Position numbers and translations under genes: made by a program. A stretch of DNA of 64,000 nt. Origin: Pseudomonas cavernae. GTDB taxonomy: Bacteria; Pseudomonadota; Gammaproteobacteria; Pseudomonadales; Pseudomonadaceae. Where the stretch lies: NCBI RefSeq assembly GCF_003595175.1, contig NZ_CP032419.1, forward strand, positions 1,736,001-1,800,000, written 5' to 3'. Position 1 is the stretch's first letter, and every line of letters starts with the position of its first letter. Below are positions 58,821 to 64,000 of the stretch, piece by piece. Under the pieces are notes generated by a model. That model was given only the letters and a program-made list of their open reading frames with translations. It was not told the DNA's origin and ran no database searches.

Positions 58821-58843
58821 GGCCCCGTCGCCAGAACGGGGCC
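58821..58843. terminator. Bidirectional hairpin between convergent genes
   Basis: GGCCCCGT (58821-58828) pairs perfectly with ACGGGGCC (58836-58843). It sits between the ends of the GntR gene and the acyl-CoA dehydrogenase gene and can serve both strands. Confidence 0.6.
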
Positions 58844-58850
58844 ATGCGGC

Positions 58851-60644
58851 TCAGAACTGCTCCTCGTCGAACGCCAGCGCGGCATCACCACCGTTGAGCA
58901 CGGTATGCGCCAGACCACCGGCGCGGGGCAGCAGGTGCTCGGCGTAGAACTGCGCGGTGAGCAGCTTGGCGCGGTAGAACGGATCGTCGCTGCCGGCACG
59001 TAGGCGCTGTTGCGCGACCAGCGCCGAGCGGGCCAGCTGCCAGCCGCCGGCGACGATGCCGAACAGTTCGAGGAAGGGCACCGCGCCCACCGACACCTGG
59101 CGCACCTGCGTCGCGTACTCCCGGACGATGAACGCCACCGCCTGCTCCAGGGCGGCGACGCCTTGGCCCAGAACGCGGCCGATGGCTTGCAGGTTCGCAT
59201 CGCCGTCATTCAGCAGCTGCTGCTCCACCGCATGCATGCGCTCGATCACCAGGGCGATGGTGCGGCCGTCCTCGCGGGCGATCTTGCGGCCGATCAGGTC
59301 GGCGGCCTGGATGCCGGTGGTGCCTTCGTAAATGGTGGTGATCCGCGCATCGCGCAGGTGCTGGGCGGCACCGGTTTCCTCGATGAAGCCCATGCCGCCG
59401 TGGATCTGCACGCCGAGCGAGGCGATGTCGATGGCGTTCTCGGTGCTCCAGCCCTTGACCACCGGGATCATCAGGTCGACGAAGGCCTGGCTGCGCTGAC
59501 GCTGTTCGGCGTCGGCATGGCGCTGGGCAAAATCCATCGCCGTGGCGACTTCGCAGGCCAGCGCACGCATGGCTTCGGTGCGTGACTTCATCGACAGCAG
59601 CATACGCCGTACGTCCGGATGACGGATGATCGCCACCTTGTCGCGGCTCTTCACCCCCAGTTCGCCGCCTTGCACGCGATCACGGGCGTAGGCGAGGGCG
59701 CGCTGGTAGGCGCGCTCGGACAGGCCGATGCCTTCGATGCCGACCGAGAAACGCGCGGCGTTCATCATGATGAACATGTATTCCAGGCCGCGGTTTTCTT
59801 CGCCGACCAGCCAGCCAGTGGCGCCGCCTTGGTCGCCGAAGGCCAATACCGCGGTCGGGCTGGCATGGATGCCGAGCTTGTGTTCGATCGACACGCAACG
59901 CACATCGTTGCGCGCGCCGAGGCTGCCGTCGGCATTGACCAGGAACTTCGGCACGACGAACAGCGAGATGCCTTTCACGCCATCCGGCGCGCCCGGCACA
60001 CGGGCCAGCACCAGGTGGACGATGTTATCGGTGAGGTCGTGCTCGCCGTAGGTGATGAAAATCTTCTGCCCAAATACGCGGTAGGTGCCGTCGCCCTGCG
60101 GCTCGGCGCGGCTGCGAACGGCAGCCAGGTCGGAGCCGGCCTGGGGTTCGGTGAGGTTCATCGAGCCGGTCCACTCACCGCTGACCATCTTCGGCAGGTA
60201 GGTTTCCTTGAGGTGCGCGGAGCCGCGCAGTTCGATGGCTTCGATGGCGCCACGGGTCAGCATCGGGCACAGTCCGAAGGACACGTTGGCGCCATTCCAC
60301 ATTTCCTCGACCAGCGCCGAAACCAGGCGCGGCAGGCCCTGGCCGCCGAATTCCGGTTCGCAGGACAAGGCGTTCCAGCCGCCTTCGACAAACTGCTCGT
60401 AGGCTTTCTTCCAGCCAGTCGGGGTGCTGACTTCGCCGTCGTTCCAGCGCGCGCCTTCATGGTCGCCGCTGATGTTGAGCGGCGACAGCACGCCGCTGGC
60501 GAACTTGCCGGCTTCGCCGAGAATCGCCTCGACCAGCTCTGGACTCATCTCTTCGCAGTCGGGCAAACCGCTGACCTGGTCCAGATGACCCAGCTCGTTG
60601 AGGACGAATTGCATGTCACGCAGCGGGGCGGTGTATTCACTCAT
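58851..60644 (-). CDS. Acyl-CoA dehydrogenase, long form (about 600 residues)
   Basis: A 597-residue FAD enzyme of the family with an extra C-terminal helical domain, as in DmdC and FadE-like paralogues. Recognisable blocks are NLTEPQAGSDLAAVRSRA (FAD and substrate contacts), VSIEHKLGIHASPTAVLAFG, and QIHGGMGFIEETGAAQHLRDARITTIYEGTTGIQ near residues 415-450, where the catalytic Glu lies just before G-T-T. It oxidises an acyl-CoA to the enoyl-CoA; chain length is unknown. It is divergent from the second acyl-CoA dehydrogenase. Confidence 0.9.
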   Translation of the reverse strand: MSEYTAPLRDMQFVLNELGHLDQVSGLPDCEEMSPELVEAILGEAGKFASGVLSPLNISGDHEGARWNDGEVSTPTGWKKAYEQFVEGGWNALSCEPEFGGQGLPRLVSALVEEMWNGANVSFGLCPMLTRGAIEAIELRGSAHLKETYLPKMVSGEWTGSMNLTEPQAGSDLAAVRSRAEPQGDGTYRVFGQKIFITYGEHDLTDNIVHLVLARVPGAPDGVKGISLFVVPKFLVNADGSLGARNDVRCVSIEHKLGIHASPTAVLAFGDQGGATGWLVGEENRGLEYMFIMMNAARFSVGIEGIGLSERAYQRALAYARDRVQGGELGVKSRDKVAIIRHPDVRRMLLSMKSRTEAMRALACEVATAMDFAQRHADAEQRQRSQAFVDLMIPVVKGWSTENAIDIASLGVQIHGGMGFIEETGAAQHLRDARITTIYEGTTGIQAADLIGRKIAREDGRTIALVIERMHAVEQQLLNDGDANLQAIGRVLGQGVAALEQAVAFIVREYATQVRQVSVGAVPFLELFGIVAGGWQLARSALVAQQRLRAGSDDPFYRAKLLTAQFYAEHLLPRAGGLAHTVLNGGDAALAFDEEQF

Positions 60645-60906
60645 CGGAAAGTCTCTGTCGATTAGTCGTGGGGGTAGCTAGCGACGATTGTGCGAGGCGC
60701 ATCTGCAAGAGGGCGGTAGTTAACCAGATTGTCTGGCCTGCCTCTCCCACCCTATTGGAAGGGCATCTATTGGCAGACCCCAGCCTTTCGGCTCCTGAGC
60801 CAACTCCACGGGAGTGGTCCGGCTGGCAGCGCTTTTACCTAAGGTAGCGGGCAGATGGTCGCCCTGTGGGGCGGGCCTGTTCCACCCGTCTCCAGAGGAT
60901 TCCACC

Positions 60907-62049
60907 ATGATCCCCCGCACCTTGTTTGACCACGAACATGAAGAGTTCCGCAGTACCGTCCGCCGCTTCCTGGCCGACGAGTGCATGCCCTTCCACGAGC
61001 AGTGGGAAGAGGACCGCCGCGTCCCGCGCGAAATATGGAGGAAAGCCGGCGAACTGGGCATGCTCAACGCCACCACGCCGGAAGCCTATGGCGGCTTGGG
61101 CCTCAACCATCTGTTCACGATGATCACGGTGGAGGAGATAGCCTTCGCCAATGTCACCGGCCTGAACGGCTTTGGCATTCAGGACATCTGTGCCGGCTAC
61201 ATTGCCAACTTCGGTACCGAAGAGCAGAAGCTGCAATGGCTGCCGAAAATGGCGAGTGGTGAGGTGATTGCTGCCTTGGCGATGACCGAGCCGAACACCG
61301 GTTCCGATCTGCAGGCGATTAAAACCCGGGCCGTGCTGAATGGTGATGAATATGTCATCAACGGCGCCAAGACCTTCATCTCCAATGGCACCAACTGTGA
61401 CCTCATTGTGCTGGTGGCGAAGACTGGCAACAGCGGCAAGGGCTCCCAGGATATTTCGCTAATCCTGGTCGAGGCGGATAACGCAGGTGTGAGCAAATCG
61501 AAACCGTTGCGCAAAGTCGGTCTGCATGCCCAGGACACCACCATGCTGTTCTTCGAGAACGTGCGTGTCCCCGTGTGCAACGTGCTCGGCGGCGAGCCTG
61601 GGAAGGGCTTCTACCAGATGATGAAAGAGCTGGCGTGGGAGCGACTGTCCATTGCCATCGCCAGCATCTCAGGTGCCCAGGCGGTGCTCGACCATACAGT
61701 CGACTACACCCAAGGCCGCACCGTATTCGGCAAGCCGATCATCGAGTTCCAGAATTCGCGCTTCAAGCTCGCCGATCTGAAAACCGAGATCACCATCGGC
61801 CAGACCTATGTCGACCGCTGCATGGAGCTCTGCCTGGAGCACAAACTGACCACCGAAGCCGCGGCCGCGGCCAAGATGTGGTGCTCGGACCTGTACTCCA
61901 AGGTGGTCGATGCCTGCCTGCAGCTGCATGGCGGCAACGGCTATATGCTCGAGTACCCGGTGGCGCGCCATTACATCGACAGCCGCATCACCCGCATCTA
62001 CGGCGGCGCCAACGACATCATGCGCGAGCTGATCGCCCGCACCCTGTGA
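60907..62049 (+). CDS. Acyl-CoA dehydrogenase
   Basis: A 380-residue enzyme of standard length. ALAMTEPNTGSDLQAIKTRA and the catalytic-loop region CLQLHGGNGYMLEYPVARHY, then YGGANDIMRELIAR at the C-terminus, are typical of medium/long-chain acyl-CoA dehydrogenases. The ATG at 60907 gives the family N-terminus; the frame opens upstream without support. It is a housekeeping-type beta-oxidation gene with no clear link to the catabolic block. A G+C-rich hairpin follows its stop. Confidence 0.9.
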   Translation: MIPRTLFDHEHEEFRSTVRRFLADECMPFHEQWEEDRRVPREIWRKAGELGMLNATTPEAYGGLGLNHLFTMITVEEIAFANVTGLNGFGIQDICAGYIANFGTEEQKLQWLPKMASGEVIAALAMTEPNTGSDLQAIKTRAVLNGDEYVINGAKTFISNGTNCDLIVLVAKTGNSGKGSQDISLILVEADNAGVSKSKPLRKVGLHAQDTTMLFFENVRVPVCNVLGGEPGKGFYQMMKELAWERLSIAIASISGAQAVLDHTVDYTQGRTVFGKPIIEFQNSRFKLADLKTEITIGQTYVDRCMELCLEHKLTTEAAAAAKMWCSDLYSKVVDACLQLHGGNGYMLEYPVARHYIDSRITRIYGGANDIMRELIARTL

Positions 62050-62054
62050 TCTGT

Positions 62055-62072
62055 CGGGGCCGTTCGGCCCCG
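62055..62072 (+). terminator. Hairpin after the acyl-CoA dehydrogenase gene
   Basis: CGGGGCC (62055-62061) pairs with GGCCCCG (62066-62072) around GTTC, six bases after the stop codon. A T-tract is lacking. Confidence 0.5.
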
Positions 62073-62153
62073 GCGACGAAGGAGGGCGATGGTGGGGCTG
62101 GTCTCCACCTCGCCCAGACTCCGCAGGCGGGGCACGCCATTGCCCCGTCCCAC

Positions 62154-62750
62154 CCTAACATCAATGCCTTCACGTCCCAGCCGTTAGCATTGGTCCAGAC
62201 GGCGAAGCCACGACGCAGGGAATGACTGCTCCGGGAGGCCGGCAGCGGTAGCAGGCGGCGCAATAGCGGAATCAGGCTGTTCGGGTGCAGCGGCGCATCG
62301 CTCACGCGTCCCCAGCGGTCGATCCCACGAAACACGGGCCCCTGCTTCAGTCCGGCCGCTTCCACTCAGTCCCAGGTAGCTGTCAACGGGCATAACTGCG
62401 ACAACGCCGGCACCTTGTAGGTGGTGCCCAAAGCGTGGCGATCGCCCTTGCTGCGTGGCAAGAAGTAAGTCATACCTTCGCCCGGCACAAGGCGCAGACG
62501 CTCGACCTGCACACTGATCAGCTAGCCGCGCCAGAAGCCCAGCAGGATCAGTGCACGATCGCTGCGATGGCGCAGTTCGTCCGCGCGATCGCCGCGCTCC
62601 CGAGCAGCCGCAATCGCCGAGCCGAGCCAGTCGTCGACCTGCGCCAGTCGGCTCAGTTGCAATGGCTCGGCCTGGTTCTCGACCGAGGGGTGCACGGTCT
62701 GGATGCCCTTGAGCACCTTGCGCCCCAGCCTTCGTGCCCCTCATCGCCTC
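62154..62750 (-). pseudogene. Tyrosine recombinase (XerC/D-like) pseudogene with two in-frame stops
   Basis: One minus-strand frame reads RKVLKGIQTVHP, ALILLGFWRG, then TAG at 62522-62524, continues VPGEGMTYFLPRSKGDRHAL and VPALSQLCPLTATWD, then TGA at 62366-62368, and goes on GPVFRGIDRWGR and HSLRRGFAVWTNANGWDVKAL. These are the catalytic-domain blocks of an integrase, including the Arg of SLRRGF, all in the same frame. The N-terminal domain and the Tyr end are missing. It abuts the DUF1254 gene. Confidence 0.8.
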
Positions 62751-62752
62751 GG

Positions 62753-64000
62753 TCAGCCGGGCGTCACCGCCGGCGGCGCCCAGGTCTGGTCGATGACCGG
62801 CTGCTTCGGGCCATAGGTCCGCAGCACCATATGGAAAGCCCCCTGATGCGGCGACGGCAGCCAGTTCGCGCGTGCAACCGGATCGCTTGGAGCATCGGGC
62901 TGGATATGGACGGTGAAGCTGCCATCGGTGTCCTTGGCCAGCCCTGAGGTGCGGTCGCCGACGGAGTAGCGCATGACGTCGTTGGCGACGAAGTTGTTGT
63001 CGGGACCGTACATCGTCATCGACCAGAATTCGTTGACCGGTGGCATGTCGTCGGCCTTGAATCGCATGGTGTAGCGACGTCCGCCTACCAGTGGCTGGCC
63101 CTTGATATCGGTGAATGCCGGCAGGTAAACCGCTTCGGTGGCATCGTTGGAGATGATGCCGCCCAGGCACTGGCCGGCGGCGCGGACGATGAAATCGCCG
63201 TGCAACCCGGCCCTGCCGAAGCTCTTGGGAGGGTACATCCAGCCATTCACCAGCTTGGATTTGTAGGCGCCGGTCATGAGCATCTCGTTGAGCATCGGGC
63301 GCGCCGTCGCCGCCGCGCGCGCCAAGCCGCGTCTGGTTGGTTCGGGCAGCTGGTCGATGCTGTCGGCACTGAAATCCGGGCCGATGCCAATCTCGCGGAA
63401 CAGCTGCACCAGGTCGGGGTCGCGGTCCTTCGGCAGCGGGTTCTCGGCCCAGGCGGTGTTGATCGTCTTCCAGTCGCCCAGCGGGTCTTGCTTCGTATCG
63501 TACGGTTTGAACACGTCGCGCCCTTGCGGAACCTTCGGGTTGCGCTGGCCCCACAGCTCCAGCGGGATCATGCGGTACTGGTCCTGCAGCTTGTTGACCA
63601 CCAGCGCGTCCTTGGCATCGTTCACCAGCGTGCGGCCGAACACCAGCGCGAAGCGCGTCGGCGACTGGAACGAATCCTTGATGCCCGACGGAAGCTTGCC
63701 GTTCCAACCCGGCGGCAGGATCGCGTAGGCGCCTGCCGCACTGCCCGTGCTGCGTTTGCCGACATAGGCGAAGTTGTCCGAGTACATGTCGGCGATCTCG
63801 AAAGTGAAATAACGATCGCCCATGTCCGGATGCGACAGCACCACCGGCCCTTGGCGCAGGTCCAGCCAGCCCCAGGAATACAGCGTGTCCTGGTTGGGCG
63901 AGCCACCGGAGGTGTAGTTGATGTGGTTGGACAGCACCTTCTTGTGATGGAAGTGGTTCAGCGAGGCATAGAAACTGGAGTCGGGCACGTTGGTCCAGTC
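62753..64000 (-). CDS. DUF1254/DUF1214 family protein (partial, 5' end off-window)
   Basis: The frame is open to the right edge of the window, so the N-terminus is missing; 415 codons are present. Blocks such as NQDTLYSWGWLDLRQGPVVLS, DRYFTFEIADMYSDNFAYVG and the C-terminal FWSMTMYGPDNNFVAND and VRANWLPSPHQGAF-type ending (here ARANWLPSPHQGAF) are typical of DUF1254 (N-terminal) plus DUF1214 (C-terminal) proteins. These are usually exported; their function is not established. It is unrelated to the neighbouring recombinase pseudogene. Confidence 0.85.
   Translation of the reverse strand, partial: DWTNVPDSSFYASLNHFHHKKVLSNHINYTSGGSPNQDTLYSWGWLDLRQGPVVLSHPDMGDRYFTFEIADMYSDNFAYVGKRSTGSAAGAYAILPPGWNGKLPSGIKDSFQSPTRFALVFGRTLVNDAKDALVVNKLQDQYRMIPLELWGQRNPKVPQGRDVFKPYDTKQDPLGDWKTINTAWAENPLPKDRDPDLVQLFREIGIGPDFSADSIDQLPEPTRRGLARAAATARPMLNEMLMTGAYKSKLVNGWMYPPKSFGRAGLHGDFIVRAAGQCLGGIISNDATEAVYLPAFTDIKGQPLVGGRRYTMRFKADDMPPVNEFWSMTMYGPDNNFVANDVMRYSVGDRTSGLAKDTDGSFTVHIQPDAPSDPVARANWLPSPHQGAFHMVLRTYGPKQPVIDQTWAPPAVTPG

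Overview
The window looks like chromosomal DNA of a high-G+C pseudomonad (Pseudomonas sensu lato). It carries pobA/pobR, thiO, a REP-like inverted pair, DHA2-family MFS and acyl-CoA dehydrogenase genes typical of that group, and a large accessory catabolic block sits inside it. All function calls come from reading translations and motifs by eye; no database search was run.

Layout. 1-7.5 kb is ordinary chromosome: end of a sulfatase, a Cache-domain protein, DUF2218, an MFS exporter, pobA-pobR and thiO. 7.5-8.3 kb holds the C-terminal relic of a tyrosine integrase. 8.3-45 kb is the catabolic block: moaA, mhpBCDFE-type meta-cleavage genes, an FMN reductase, a chemoreceptor, a YCF48/MMPL/DUF1302/DUF1329 envelope set, a zinc-site-deficient MDR reductase, a cupin, a XylS/OxoS-like AraC regulator, a CarAa/OxoO-like Rieske oxygenase, an alpha/beta hydrolase, an amidase, a cytochrome c, a porin-like protein, xdhC, mocA, a two-subunit molybdenum hydroxylase (IorAB type), a VanB-like reductase, an EthD-like protein, a VanA-like Rieske oxygenase, an OxoR-like reductase, an odd M20 protein, a glutathione-dependent formaldehyde dehydrogenase and a VOC protein. 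45-49.5 kb is mobile-element debris: a periplasmic binding protein, a rearranged IS21 fragment, an hsdR tail, a complete integrase, the 3' half of tRNA-Arg(CCT) as an att site, and an IS3 tail. 49.5-64 kb holds a 2-oxoacid dehydrogenase operon with an atypical AroE-like protein and its likely GntR regulator, two acyl-CoA dehydrogenases, a recombinase pseudogene and a DUF1254 protein.

How it may work. Six copies of one promoter architecture (TGCGCT-like box, 3 nt, GGGATA, 15 nt, GGAGxG, 20-21 nt, TAxGAT) precede moaA, mhpB, the first Rieske gene, the cytochrome c gene, the second Rieske gene and the OxoR-like gene. This ties dispersed transcription units into one regulon, most likely run by the AraC/XylS regulator at 26.07 kb. 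The best model is oxidation of a quinoline-like N-heteroarene: hydroxylation next to N by the exported molybdenum enzyme, ring hydroxylation by the Rieske enzyme, removal of N by the amidase or M20 protein, reduction, then 2,3-dihydroxyphenylpropionate-type meta cleavage. The VanAB-like pair plus formaldehyde dehydrogenase suggests the substrate may also carry a methyl group. The substrate itself cannot be proved from sequence.
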